From Rotaria socialis (lineage: Eukaryota; Rotifera; Eurotatoria; Philodinida; Philodinidae), in the NCBI GenBank assembly GCA_905331475.1, contig CAJNYU010000165.1, forward strand, positions 27,618-91,617: a DNA stretch of 64,000 bases, read 5' to 3'. Below the pieces are notes generated by a model, which ran no database searches, was not told the DNA's origin, and saw only the letters and a program-made list of their open reading frames with translations. Positions 49,753 through 62,312 of this stretch are shown piece by piece. Each line of letters opens with the position of its first letter. Within the stretch, counting starts at the first letter, position 1. The translations under genes and the position numbers were made by a program.

Positions 49753-52700
49753 ATGACGACAGAAATTCTACCGATTGATTCATTAATGATTGATCGATGG
49801 GCAAATCAATGGATAAAACAACTTGGTTTTAATAATGAACAATTACTTAAACGAAATACTAAAGTTGAACAATTTTCACGAGTTCGTGGTTAAAATCTAA
49901 TTAAAAAACCGATTCATTTTTATCGCTTTCTTTTTTCTTTGAAGTTTGTACTAGATCGTATACAAGTAAAAAAATCAACTGATATAGCAAAACGTGAACA
50001 ACTATTACTTGAAACATTACGTGAATATGAAAATCGATTAAGCCGAACTGGATTTGAAAGTGATATTTGCGTAAGTAGATACTGACTTTTTTCTGTGTTA
50101 TTGCATTTTTTTCGAATTATATAAAACCTTATTTCTGCTTAACGAAGAAATAGAAAATAACAAGTACATTATAATACAGTTACGAGAAGAGTCAGAGAGA
50201 ACGAGAGCATAGAATGGTAAAGTCAAAACTCAAAAAACATGAACACACTATTCGAGAAAACAAAATCTAATCTGATAAGAATTAAATTGCATAGAAGCAG
50301 TTTCAAGAACTTTCATACTCATATCACTGTTAAAAGATCTATAAAAATGTAAACAATCATCGGCTTTAACATAGCAATTATGCCATGAATTCTAGTAGGC
50401 TACAAGATATTTGAGTTTGAATCGACGTTTTCTCTTAAACATCTTGCGTTTGTCACTATCATTAACGGTTAGATTAAACATTGAATAGATTCGATTTGTT
50501 TACAGGAAGAATTTGAAAATATGAAATTAAAACAAAAAGAACTATTCATTGAAAAGAAACATCAAGAATTAGATTTGAAAGAAGAAAAATATATTAAAGA
50601 ATTGGATCAATTATCTCAAAATGAACGTTCTTTATGTCAAATCCTTGCAGCAACAATCATGGACATTGTTACAGGTTAGCAAAACTTTTGAAGCGAATTC
50701 TTTTTTTTCCAAATTGTTGTACATGTTTATTTAGATGAAACTTTAATTAAAAGAATCGAACGTTTAAGAGGATATTTAGATGAATTAGACAAGTTAAAAG
50801 TTTGTATATTCAAAATAAAAACGTATTATGAACTATTCTTGCATTAATTTAGACTGAACGCCTTACAACAATCAAATCTTATCGAATTCGACTTAATGAT
50901 TTAATTGATCGGCTAAATTTTAAACTAGATAATCTATCAACAATATCTCAGTTACTTGATGAGAACTACGAATCTTGCTTAACCACAGATGCTCTTGGTC
51001 AAATTGAATCTTTTCTTATTGAAGTATATTTTCGATAGATACTGTGTATTGAATAATACATTTCTATTGTTTCTTTTTTCATCTAGCTTGAATGTAAATC
51101 AGCAGAACAAGAAAACTATGTGAATGCACTTGTAGGAAAATTAGAAAAATTATATGCAAAACTTACAAGAGACGATGCAACGCCACCAAAACGTTCGGCT
51201 GCTTATATTCTACGGCACAATACTGCGGAAACAGTGAAACAGGTGTGTTTTTCTTCGTGAATAAGTTGCTGTGCTATGAAAAAAAAGCTCAATCGAAATA
51301 GCAACCTGAATTTTTAATAAATCTACGTAAACAGTTCATCTACACGTTAACTTGTTCTTTTTGCGCTATCAATTTATTAAAATCTTTCAAGTTCATATAG
51401 CTCTGATATCTGTTAGAGTTCACGATAAAAACAGTTTCACACATCCGTCGAGGTCATCAATGAATTTTTTTTTGTACCATGAACTGTTTTTGAGAATAGT
51501 CGGAAAACTATTTCAAGTTGTATGTCTCTTAGTGTGTTAGCCCTTCGAATTACTTTTATCTCATTACACTTGGTCAAGCAAAAATTGTATTTTATTTTTC
51601 GTTCCATTTATTTTAGTTAGAGAATGAAATTGCCCAATTACAAGCTAAACGAATGGCGACTAGTCAAGCATATTGTCAAAGTATGCGAAAAAAGATTGAA
51701 GATCTCTATGAACAATGTCAGATCGGCAGTTCTGAACGTCATCCAATAGATTTCGGTATGATGAAAATATGAATGATCTTTTTCTATGTCATAAATTAAA
51801 TATCTTCGATATCGCATTATCAATAGACAACATAATACCTGAAACTCTTGATGAATGTGATCGCGAATATGATCGTTTGGATAGTATGTATCATGTTCGA
51901 AAGCCAATACTTGATGCTTTTGAACAATGGAAAGTACTTGTACAACAACATGGTGAATTTCAGGTATTCATTGATTTGAAATCTTCTTCGTTTTATATTT
52001 TTCAACCACTTGATTGGTTTTTGTCTGTAGAAAAAATCGACTTCAGCAGCACGCTTTCATGAACGCGGTTATTCGGCAGTGAAAGAACAAGCTGAACGGA
52101 AAAGATTTGCAGTTGCTTTACCAAAAGCTGAACGAGCTTGTTTAAATATACTTGAACAATGGGAAAAAGAACATGAAAATGAACAATTTTTAATTAATGA
52201 TATTCCAATTCGTCCAATTATTGAACAACAACATACGGGTACATCAAATGTGACAACAACTGTTAGTAATCCTCCAAGTACAATTTCAAAGACGGTAAAT
52301 TTAGAATATTTCCAGGGAAACAAATTTTCAAAAAGCAATGATTTCAGGTATCTATGTCGTCAACTGCCCTGGCCGCTATTCCTCAACGTCCAGCAGCAAA
52401 AAATAATATTCGAAAAAAATCCCTACGAAATATTGTCAAACAAACAGTTGAACAACATGTTAGCAAAAGTCGTCATGATGAAGTCGATGAAGATACACTT
52501 GAATTTACTCAACTAGAAAATATTAAACATTTTAATGGATTACCACGAGTAATAAGATTGAAAGAACTTTCTTGTATTTATTTATTTTCTATTCATATAA
52601 GATTGTAACATCAACGCCTAAAACTGGCAAGAATCCTAGTAGTCATACTGTGGTGGACATGGGTCGCAACAAAAACAATGATCCTATTCATAAGCGTCGT

Positions 52701-52792
52701 CCGTCTAAACGATTAGTATGCTATTATAATATTGAAAATGAAAATAGTATGATTGTAATTGTGTTCTGTTTTAGATTCCAACTCGTCGATAA
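49753..52792 (+). CDS. PRC1: Protein regulator of cytokinesis 1 (PRC1/Ase1/MAP65)
   Basis: Twelve exons: 49753-49888, 49955-50070, 50506-50674, 50735-50799, 50853-51023, 51087-51242, 51617-51755, 51827-51963, 52031-52294, 52348-52548, 52602-52715, 52775-52792; 561 residues (human about 620). A long coiled-coil rod (LKQKELFIEKKHQELDLKEE, LRGYLDELDKLK) leads into the conserved spectrin-type microtubule-binding domain: PILDAFEQWKVLVQQHGEFQ, ARFHERGYSAVKEQAERKRF, LPKAERACLNILEQWEKEHE. A basic tail follows (RPSKRLIPTRR). MAP65 proteins crosslink antiparallel microtubules at the anaphase midzone and recruit kinesin-4. Exon 2 uses acceptor TGTACTAG, which restores frame from the donor after 49888. 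Many frames elsewhere in the locus are opposite-strand noise. AATAAA is at 52936. Confidence 0.92.
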
Positions 52793-55319
52793 ATGTTTAT
52801 TAAATTTTTCTATTTTTTTCTCTTTATTAATGCTAATTATATGGGATTAATTGTGGTTTTGAATTCATTTGTGGATATATTTCTTTGGTCAAATTTGTCA
52901 GATTATTATTTTTTTTTTGATCTGTGGATATTATAAATAAAAGTCAAATATCTGTTTATATAGCAATAAGTAATTAAAGTTTGTCTATTAGAAACAGTCA
53001 CTATGGGTTCAAAAACAAAATCATTCATCGGGAAAAACTTCCTGTCACTAGTGCTATTTTACAAAAGGTCAAGTTTCTCAACAAACAGTTCCTATCTATG
53101 ACAATAAGATTCAAGATAGCGAGTGTGGTTGCCTTCTTCAAAACAGCATCATTAAAACATTATGATAATACATTGAGCGAATTGTCAAATTTCTTAAAAC
53201 TTACAGGTTGATTTATTACAAGAAACTGAAACAATCATCGTATGAAGCAATAAAACATGGAAAAAATCTGCAGACTTTCGATGCTCGACGATAATACTGA
53301 TCTTAACTAGTACTTCCATGTATTTTTTAAACAGTTTATAATAGTATTGGCAATCTAATTAAAGATAATCACAATATATTTATCTATGAAGAATATATGA
53401 AAGCTTTTCTAAAATGTCTGCACATAGAAATTCGAGGGTGTCCAGGTGAGAAATCTTGGACTGACATTTTAGTGAAGCATGATTATTTTCAGTAAGATAG
53501 GTCATTTTCAGCGGCATAGAATACGCTCTCAAAAGACGAACTGATCTTCATCGTCAAATAAAATTCGATTTCATCTAATCTTTTCATAGCTGGTAAAAAA
53601 ATGGTATTTCTTTTCAATGTTATTTGAATTTTAACACGTATTCCAGGTCAATTCACTTTTCAAGATAAGATTTAGTTGATTGCTTTCTCACGAGGCAAAA
53701 TTGAATAAATAAAATCACGTACATATTCGACCGAATTCGATAGATTTTTGTTGGCTTTTTACACAAATTTTGTGACTCACAGTAAAAAATTTCATTCAAG
53801 TTGAGTACCGCTTAATTTTTTTCTAAGAGGATGGGATTTGATATTATTTCGCCTCATACAAAATTCTCTTGTTTCAATAGCTCAAAGCCATAAATTACTA
53901 GTCTTTCGAGCTATTCAGTCATTTCTCTTTGATAGATCAGCAGGTATTAGTAAGCAATTTAGTTATTTCGATTGGAAATATCTTCAGCAATCAATGAACA
54001 AATTTGTTAACTATAAATATGTCAGTTTTGTTTAAATTATGTTTATTCACATTCTATCTACATATAATAATCTCTGTTTGGAATAAAAGATAGTATTTGT
54101 TCAAATTTTGTTTTGTTTGTGATGTGGGACATACATGTTTACATTACAGGAAAAAACAGGAATTAACATACATATTCTGATTTTGATACATGCAAAATAA
54201 CGAATTCAATGTACAACAAAGAACGAACAAGTGGAGAAATATGAAATGAATCGGAAAAATAATTTCTATAAAGAGTTGATAACGAAAAGAAAACTGATCA
54301 CTAGAACATAATATATCTACAATGGCAACACATGATGATCGAGTGATGTTTTTGTGTACAGAACCGGAACGAAAATTAACATGGGGATATATTAACGAAT
54401 AAAGTTTATATATATATATATATGTTTATATGTATGGATCACATCCATTTGTATTAATCCATAACACTAGAACAGAAAAGCAGAGCATTCAAAATTCAAA
54501 TATCTTAGAAAATTCAAGCTAGACAATTAAAAATTTTCCATTGAATGAATTAGTTTTATTGATCAGTAAAACAAACAGATAGGATTAATTTAAGATTAAA
54601 GGAAATTTAATAGCAGAATCGTGCAAGATTGTTTTTTAAAAAAATCACAGGACAGAACTGAAGTGCTTTGCACAGTTCTAAACGGTTTTTGCAAGTAATT
54701 TCAAAGATATCGGCATCATTGTTTTGATTTAAAAGGATTCAGTCATTATGTTGAAATTGAAATCAACTTTGCTAAAGAATAATCTGTTTTGAGAAAGTAA
54801 TACAAATGCTCATTGAAAATTTATAACTTAGTATGTATTAACAAAATAGCTGTACGAAGTTCAACGATACGTAGATATGTGTACGATGCAAGTAGAAGCT
54901 TTACGCAATAAGACATAATGTTTGAGAAATAAACTTCCAAATAATAGTATTTTTCTTACAAAACTTTTGAAATATATCGTAGCGTTACGTTAAATTATTA
55001 TTCATAATCAAAAGAATATACTGAAATATAGTAAAGAAAATTTCATACTCACGTCTTCTAAAACCTCAAAATATGGGAGTGGTTCATTGCGAAGTGAATA
55101 GGAAACAGGACAGGAAAGGTGAAAAAATTTGAAGGGTACGAAATAATCTTACCCCGGTAAGAATCTAATTGATGGCTTATTAATGCTGTACTCTATCTAA
55201 GATCTCGGCTACCTAAAGGATATATCTTTTGATGATAGATAACTTTTAATGAGTTTCCACTGATTTAAAGTTTATCGAATTCATATAAAGGATCACATTG
55301 ATCAATTTTCTATGATATC
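52793..55319. other. Intergenic between convergent PRC1 and MAF1
   Basis: Two 3' UTRs plus AT-rich sequence and a (TA)n run near 54408-54423. No exon, RNA or complete repeat was recognised. Confidence 0.5.
52936..52941 (+). terminator. Poly(A) signal AATAAA after PRC1
   Basis: Hexamer 144 bp after the PRC1 stop, in the context TTATAAATAAAAGTC. It is the first clear AATAAA after the SAC3-SDR-PRC1 group. Confidence 0.5.
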
Positions 55320-56235
55320 TTACCCTTCAAATGTCAGATAATTATTAATTTCTAACGGTTCATCTTCTTCATTATCTTCATCATTGGATGTTGTTTTACA
55401 GTCGGCTCGACATGTAAGAAAAAGAATACGACGAAGTTTCTTATTATGAAAAAAGAAATTGAATGACCAGATGATTCCACTTTCAGAAAATGGATCTGAT
55501 GTACCATCGGGATGATAACTATTTAAACGAAAAATAACGGATGTTTATTTTTTTCCTGTAAAGAATTTGTTTTTACCTGAATATTTCACTTTCTTTTATA
55601 TTTATTTCTTCATCAATTACAGACCATAATTGTGGTGACACCGATCGATAATAATCGCCCATCACTGATATGAATCGTGAATCGACAGCATTTTTTACTA
55701 ACTATAGTCAAATAGACCGAAATAAAATTATTCTTCGTATATATAAACACACCTCTAAATTAGTCTCACGACTAAAGTCTTGACTTGTACAACAGCTAAA
55801 TTCATAATCTGGTTGAAATGATGCATTCAATGTTGATATTAGAAAAATAAGTGTTTTTCGTGGAATCGTTTTATTTAACGGTGATTCGTCGTCACTGGAC
55901 ATAGATCGAGCCATTGGATTTGTATGCATCATTTGTGTTGGAGAATTCAATAAGCCATAATTATACATGGGCAATTGGATTTGTGAGGGGCCAAGAATTT
56001 CGAGATCATGCGGTGATGTACCAGGTTCATTTCGTAATTGTTTGTACAGTTTTTTTGGATCACCGGCCATTTTACATGAATAACTTTCCACACTAGTTTA
56101 ATGAAAAAGAAGTTGATGAAACAAATAAACAAACATACATCTATCTACTTACCGAGTTATGATATCACAAGCAGGTGTTTCAAAAGACAAAGTGGAACTG
56201 ACAGCATCGAGCTTCGAATTTTCTAATAATTTCAT
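55320..56235 (-). CDS. MAF1: RNA polymerase III repressor MAF1
   Basis: Four exons on the minus strand: 56235-56153, 56092-55753, 55701-55577, 55518-55320; 248 residues (human 256). The N-terminus MKLLENSKLDAVSS, RVESYSCKMAGDPKKLYKQL, PRKTLIFLISTLNASFQPDY, FSRETNLE, PQLWSVIDEEINIKESEIF, SGIIWSFNFFFHNKKLRRIL and FLTCR match MAF1 in order across its three sequence boxes. A short acidic tail (NDEDNEEDEP) follows, as usual. MAF1 binds the Pol III clamp and Brf1 to shut down tRNA and 5S synthesis under stress or when TORC1 is off; phosphorylation inactivates it. The variable linker (SMSSDDESP) is Ser-rich and lies where regulatory phosphosites sit in other species. Introns are 51-59 bp. Confidence 0.97.
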
Positions 56236-59200
56236 TTTTTAACTAATAAAAAAATTAATACAAAATATGGTCAATAATGCGATAGCAAATATTGTATAAT
56301 GGAAAACATGAAAATCGTTAGAGTTATTTATAGTTCATTATTTGTTTATTTTTCATAGTCGTGTTGTTGTTTTATTTGACAGATGACATAATAAATAGCG
56401 CCATCTATACATGAATTATGTCATGTTTTTTTAATGATTTTCTTTGTATTCTTAATTTTAAGAGATAATTCATTAAATGGATTTATTAAAAAAATAACTC
56501 TATGACGGTGGTTACTACGGATGAGGTATGAGATCATGGTAGATGTTACCATGAAGATAAAATCAAGGTGCCTTGCCTTATTCTTATGCTGAAAATCTTG
56601 AGGGTGTATAAGTTAAGAAATAATAAAGAGCGATAAATGCTTATTAATTTTTACTGTAAAACATAAAATGTATCTCAAATTTCATATGAAAACATATTCG
56701 AAGATAGATGCTTACCAATAAAAGATTATAAATAATATTTGATCAATCCAATTTAAATGAGACGATTCACTAGATTTTCAAAAATATACGTTTATAAACA
56801 TACTCATTTTGACATGACGAAAAACGCGAATTGCGAACTTAGAGTTTCTAGTGAACTAGGCTAAGTCTAAAAAAGTCGACTAATGAACTATCAATTTTGC
56901 TGTCAAAAAGGAGCTGATCGATGGGATATGCACGAATTGCTTAATTAATTAGTCTTTTATTCTATAAAGTAAACCCTATTTTATCTTATTATCTAATTTA
57001 CTAGTCCAGACAGCCTCTGAAAAAAAATCTAATCGAGAAAGAAAAAAAGTAGGATAAACTGAAGAGCACTTTTGCTACTCAATTCAATTATAAAGATTGA
57101 GAAGCAGAGTATCAAATGAAAAGAAACTATTAAAAAAAAGAGAAAACTATAGAGTTGGCCTGGATTAAATCAATACCTACACATGCAAAATTCTCTTGAT
57201 AAAATGTGTCAAGTTCTTTACTCTCAGTTAGTATTCGTCGACATTAAAATATAAGTGTTTTTAATTATGTACGTATGTTGCAATTGCAACTCATTCACAA
57301 AACTGCGCACACCGTATTCATAGAAATATTTCTCGTTCATAAAAAGAACTTTTCATCATTGCATATTTGCTAATGGAAGTAAATTTTTATTAAATATACT
57401 CAATCATGTTTTGAAAGAATTTCACTGTAAAACGATTGTAAAATTTCTGTAGGTGATACAATCAATGGCTCATTGGATTATCTTATTCAAAAGCTATAAG
57501 AATTAGAATACGTAGAAGAAAAGAAACTATAGTAGCCAATAAATTATTTTTGTTGAAAGTGATATTTATTGAAATTCTACGTTGGTAATAACCAGTCAAC
57601 CGATAACTCTTGCCGATCTATCTATACGCAGTGTAGTTGCATGCTGTGTGATAATTACCAATACTCTATCTAAAAGATATTAAACTTAAAAAATATCTTC
57701 AAATGAATACATAACGTACATACAAGCAATACTGGCATTTTATGAAGTCAAACATGTTGTAGCATTCAATATTCGTTTACAATAATGTCTCACCTTTTTT
57801 TATATTATTCGATAGATCAAAGTCTCTACTTTAATCTTGAAAACAAACCGCGCATTTAAAAAGTCTTCATCGAATATTTTTCGCAAAATAATTATTCGTT
57901 CACTTTGGTTTTCTCTTCATTATATGTTTATCTTACATGCCAATATTTCAAGTGTCTTATCTTATTCGATAGAGAAAACAGGTCTCTACCTCAGCAATGG
58001 TGACCTCGAAAATACGACCTTTGCCCAAAAGCATATTTCGCTAAAATATCAATCTCTTTTTATTTTTTCGATTAATGAGAAAAACAATCTTAAAGCAAAT
58101 TCCCACATGTGGCACCATCCCACGTGCATCTCTTACTATTGGTGCGATTAATCATCTGATCAGTGTCTATTAGACAAGTTTGACACTGTCTAACCTCAAG
58201 TGACATAAACCAAAGCAAGTAGCCTAAGTACCTATGAATCATGAAAATAAATTTGTTTGGTATTTTGCAGGAAAAACCCCAAAGTATTTGAAGGGCACAT
58301 TATAGGATAAAAATGCGCTTTGTTAATTTTTCGCCATAACTAAAAAGGTGCTCGCCTTTCTCTTGCAGATAAGTTTTATTCGAAGATGAAACAAGGACGT
58401 TTTTTCTTTTAGGTTAATCGAGTCGGATTTATGATCGATGTTTCTATTTCTCCTTTTAGATTTCAATACTTTTTTTACATTGATCGATAATGTTGTAAAA
58501 TAAGCAAAACATATACTGGTTTTATATAGACTACTATTTAAATGCGAAGTATTTTTAAATAAAAACTAGGAGAAAAAAAGTCGATTTTTGCTAAGTAAAG
58601 TCACAAAACCCTAAGTAAAAAAGTTTAATTGTACAGTTACTGTATTGATAAAATTTTTATTATTTTTCCTTGCCGTCGTCTTTTATTTTTTTACAATCAG
58701 TAGTATTTCTAGGAATATACCGAGTCTAAAAAGAAGGTTTTGCAATTTTTTGTATTAGAAAAATGCTTAATTGCGAAAACGAAAAGCTCCCAAAGTATGT
58801 GAAGTGTTCAGTGTTGTAGAGCAATCATTTCTCTACAAAATGAGATATGAGTAAGGTTGATACGTCATATGAATCAGTTTCTATTCAAATTTTACGAGGA
58901 CCTCCAAAATGATCGACACTCTCTGTTGTAGGAATTTTTGTAAAATTCTAATAAAACTTGAACCATATGTCTTACCAACCTCACTGCCTTTTATCTTGTA
59001 GAAAATGCCTTGCTCTAGAATCGTATATATTAATCAAAATTGTATCATATTGCGTATAATAAGAGCAAAGTCGAGAAGAAAAAAGGGACAGTAAATCGAG
59101 AAGTACTTGGTACACGCCTCGGTTTGTCCTTTGTTGATGAAGATGGTTTTTAAAACCTTAATTTTGTACCCAGACCTATGGTATGTTTGCAAATATATTA

Positions 59201-61574
59201 TTTGAAACAGCTGGAGTAATAGTAATGTCCAACTTTCTAGTCTAATGAGATATGAGAATAGGCTTCTTTTTGAAAAGAAGATTAGCATTCACCAGAGATG
59301 GGCAAGTCAGCGTTTTTTCGACTGAAGTCAAGTCAAGTCAGTTTCTGAAAATTTCAAGTCAAGTCAAGTCAAGTCAAGTCAAGCCAAGTCGAGCACTTTT
59401 TCAAGTCAAGTCAAGTCTGATTTCAAGTCAAGTCAGACGTTTTCAAGTCAAGTCAATTTGAGTCATAATTCATTCAAAAAATCATCAGGTGAAGTCATTT
59501 TTTGACTTGACTTACCCATCTTTGATTTATTATTTGTATTTTTCTTCTACATTTCAAATTAGAGTTCAAAAATTCAATTAATAAAAGTTCTCTATACATA
59601 TAATTTTTGACTTGACTTGAATTTCTCTGTACGACTTGTTGCAAGTCAAGTCAAGTCATTCTGAAAATTTTCAAGTCAAGTCATGACTCATCACTGACTG
59701 GACCCGTTTCAAGTCATTTTTTGACTTGACTTGCCCATCTCTGGCATTCACGAACATCAACAGCTTAAGTCTATAATTACTCCTACCGTGATTCGCGAGA
59801 ATCAATTAAAATTGCTTATCAGCAATTGTAATTTTAACGGAGAGTTTTATCGATCTCAGCGAGTGCGTATCGGTATGTGTTCTTGATGTTAGTGAAAGCT
59901 TTCTTTTTACAAACACTCTTACCTTTACACAAAGACGCAGACCTTAAATTTATTTACAGTTAAGCTCCCTGATATATATGCTAGCGTCCAATATTGGCTT
60001 CAGTAAGATCTCAGATTGAATTAGGCCAATATGAAATTGGTCTTGGTGGATCTGAGGTTGAACGCTAATAATTATAAACATATATTACACTAATAGTTCA
60101 ATACTGACAGCAAGAAAGGGAGAAAATGAATGCAACATATCACCATAAGACAACTCATCCTATCTTAGATAATCACAATAAGTCTTTATTAGATTTTAAT
60201 TAATAATAATAATTTTACTTAGCAATTTTGTTTTATAACTATTGTTTCAATTTATTATCTTAGCAAATATTTTTATTACTGAGAAACTATAAATTAACTA
60301 AACGTTAATTATTTTTACTTGCCAATCAATTTATTTACTGAGCAGATACAAATTCGACTTAACAAAAGCCAACTTCGCATTTTAATAATTTTATTTAGGA
60401 AACAAATTGTATCCATAGCAATATATATATGTATATATAGCTTGGGCACATTATTTTTGTTTAGTTTACTGAACTTATAAAGTACCTGAGAAGGTTTTAC
60501 TTGCATTTAGTTTGATAGATAATCGATTACATTATCAAACTATTATGTGGTTTTCATTTTGAAGATTGCCGAAAAGTTTAATACATTTAGAAAAGCGGTT
60601 ATCAACGCTTTTCGTATCTCACGATTTTCAGATCATTTCTCTGGTGTTTTAACATTCCTTGAATTACTAAACTTTTATTTTTGTGCACGATAATAGGCTA
60701 CTATTTTCTGAACCGAACTATGTATTTTTTATAGCTTATTATTTGTCTTTACTACAAAATGGGGCAATTTATCTCAGAAATGTGTTGTTGAAGTATTTTT
60801 TTTACATGACTTTTGGGTTTTCTTCATAGAAATCTTGGTTGTTTAATACGGGTGTCAATTTACAGTTTATTTTATTTAAATCTTAAATTTTAAATTTAAT
60901 AAATTGTTTGGATGGATACTCATCAACGCTATGAGGAAAATCCGTGAACTTAACATTAGTAAACACTAAATGAGAGGAAAACCTAGTATTTTAAGTTAAC
61001 ATTTGTTCATAACAGTCAAAATTTCTCAACAGATTATGCAGGATTCGTCATCTTTCTTCTTCAACATACCAGGATACTCATAAAAATATACATATTTAGC
61101 TTTCGTTATGTGAATTTTGATACAGGAAGTGCTTGAAAAGCTGAGAATCGTGTTTGCGATCACAATAAGCAATCACTGTTTCGTATTTCGATAATGCTAA
61201 AGTACATTGAATGACACGAAGTATCATTTTATTTCGAAGCTATATTAACTTCGATGTTTCTCTTTCATTCATTATTGTTTTTTTTACATCGTTTATAAAA
61301 ATTTACCAATAATTAGATTTAAAATGAGTAGCAACAATGTCAGCATAAGTAAAAAAATGTTCGATTGAGCAAATATCCTTCTAAAATTATGCTTCGCTAT
61401 CAACTTATTAGTTTAAATTCTTATTTTTAAAAGAAATATAGATTGAATGTTACGCGTTAATTTTCTTTTGTTTGTGCTTACACAACTTCTGAATCGATTA
61501 TTACATTGCACTGTTTTTGTTTTATTCGTTAACACAAGCCATTCATAAAAAATTATTCTTCAATTTGCTCACTT
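56236..61574. other. Gene-poor region upstream of MAF1
   Basis: The MAF1 promoter should lie just above 56235. Otherwise there is only AT-rich sequence, the hAT-like element at 59293-59743, a (TA)n run near 60421-60438 and a weak inverted pair near 59992-60070. The frame 57837-58151 has no motif. Confidence 0.5.
59293..59743. mobile_element. Non-autonomous hAT-type element with 8-bp target duplication
   Basis: Perfect 17-bp terminal inverted repeats (CAGAGATGGGCAAGTCA and its complement) bound 451 bp. Both ends are flanked by the identical 8-mer GCATTCAC (59285-59292 and 59744-59751). An 8-bp target duplication plus CAG...CTG ends is characteristic of hAT transposons. The interior is almost wholly (TCAAG)n in the left half and (GACTT)n in the right, so the element can fold back. 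There is no transposase frame. A degenerate third terminus (GACTTGACTTACCCATCTTT, 59504-59523) lies inside, hinting that two copies fused. The intact duplication suggests a fairly recent insertion. Confidence 0.88.
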
Positions 61575-62312
61575 ATGATGTCATCTTCAACAAACGAAAT
61601 TAATAAACAAAATGTGCCAGTTTTTTGCCATTAAATCAATTGTCACCGGTATCTGATAAAGATCGTCTTGTAAGTAAATGATTGTTCATCATTCAGTTTT
61701 GTTTGTTATGAGATACTTCAAGTCCTTTATTAACTGTGGTATTCTGACTATTATTTTTTACATTCAAACAATAATTGCATATTCAAATTATTAGTGTTGA
61801 AGTCGAATAGAATTATTGAGTTTTCAACTATTTTTACAACTGTAACTATCAACCAACCTTATTTTCTTTTCAGTATGTGGTTGCTCTCTTTTTTCCCTTC
61901 AGTTTCACTATTGTATTTCTTTGCCTTGCTTACTGTTCAAATTAGTTAACTACTATGATAATTAAAATCCTATTTCTAATTCTTTTCATTTTGTTTGAAG
62001 ACGGTAAAAAACTTTTGTATACTGACTTCTATGATTATGGCGTACACGTTTATGATGATTTGCTTCTTGTATAAAGCCATTCAAGATCTAGTAAGTATTA
62101 TTTAAGTATATTCTTTGCTTCTTTCCTTTCAATTGTGATGAAGATTTGGGCAGTTACAACTTTTCATAATTGAACTTAAATCGATCTGATAATCTTATGT
62201 GTAGATTAGATTAGGCGAATTCACATCTGGCGATATTATCATGTTGTTTCTAATTTTAGCTCGTTTCAATTCTTTGATTCTTAACGAAAAAATGTTCTAT
62301 TTTATCTTATGA
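61575..62312 (+). pseudogene. Candidate small two-span membrane protein, frame broken in exon 1
   Basis: Possible exons 61575-61669, 62001-62090 and 62205-62312. The middle one, between TGTTTGAAG and GTAAGT, codes a membrane span (ILTSMIMAYTFMMICFLY). The third follows TGTGTAG, codes IIMLFLILARF and stops at TGA directly before AATAAA. The first begins MMSSSTNEINKQ and ends DKDRL before GTAAGT, but its two halves lie in different frames around a T6 run. One extra base would make the exon 96 bp and in phase. This may be a pseudogene, an assembly error or coincidence. No family was recognised. Confidence 0.3.

Noticed and set aside
49309-49893. A 194-codon frame across the SDR end and PRC1 start
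   Set aside because: It reads the SDR and PRC1 exons out of frame; the in-frame products have family motifs and this one does not.
57837-58151. 104-codon plus-strand frame in the gene-poor right part
   Set aside because: No ATG in good context, no motif, mixed composition and no splice partners.
59992-60070. Weak inverted pair TAGCGTCCAA ... TTGAACGCTA
   Set aside because: The outer ~10 bp pair but the inner match is patchy and no target duplication was visible; too weak to call an element.
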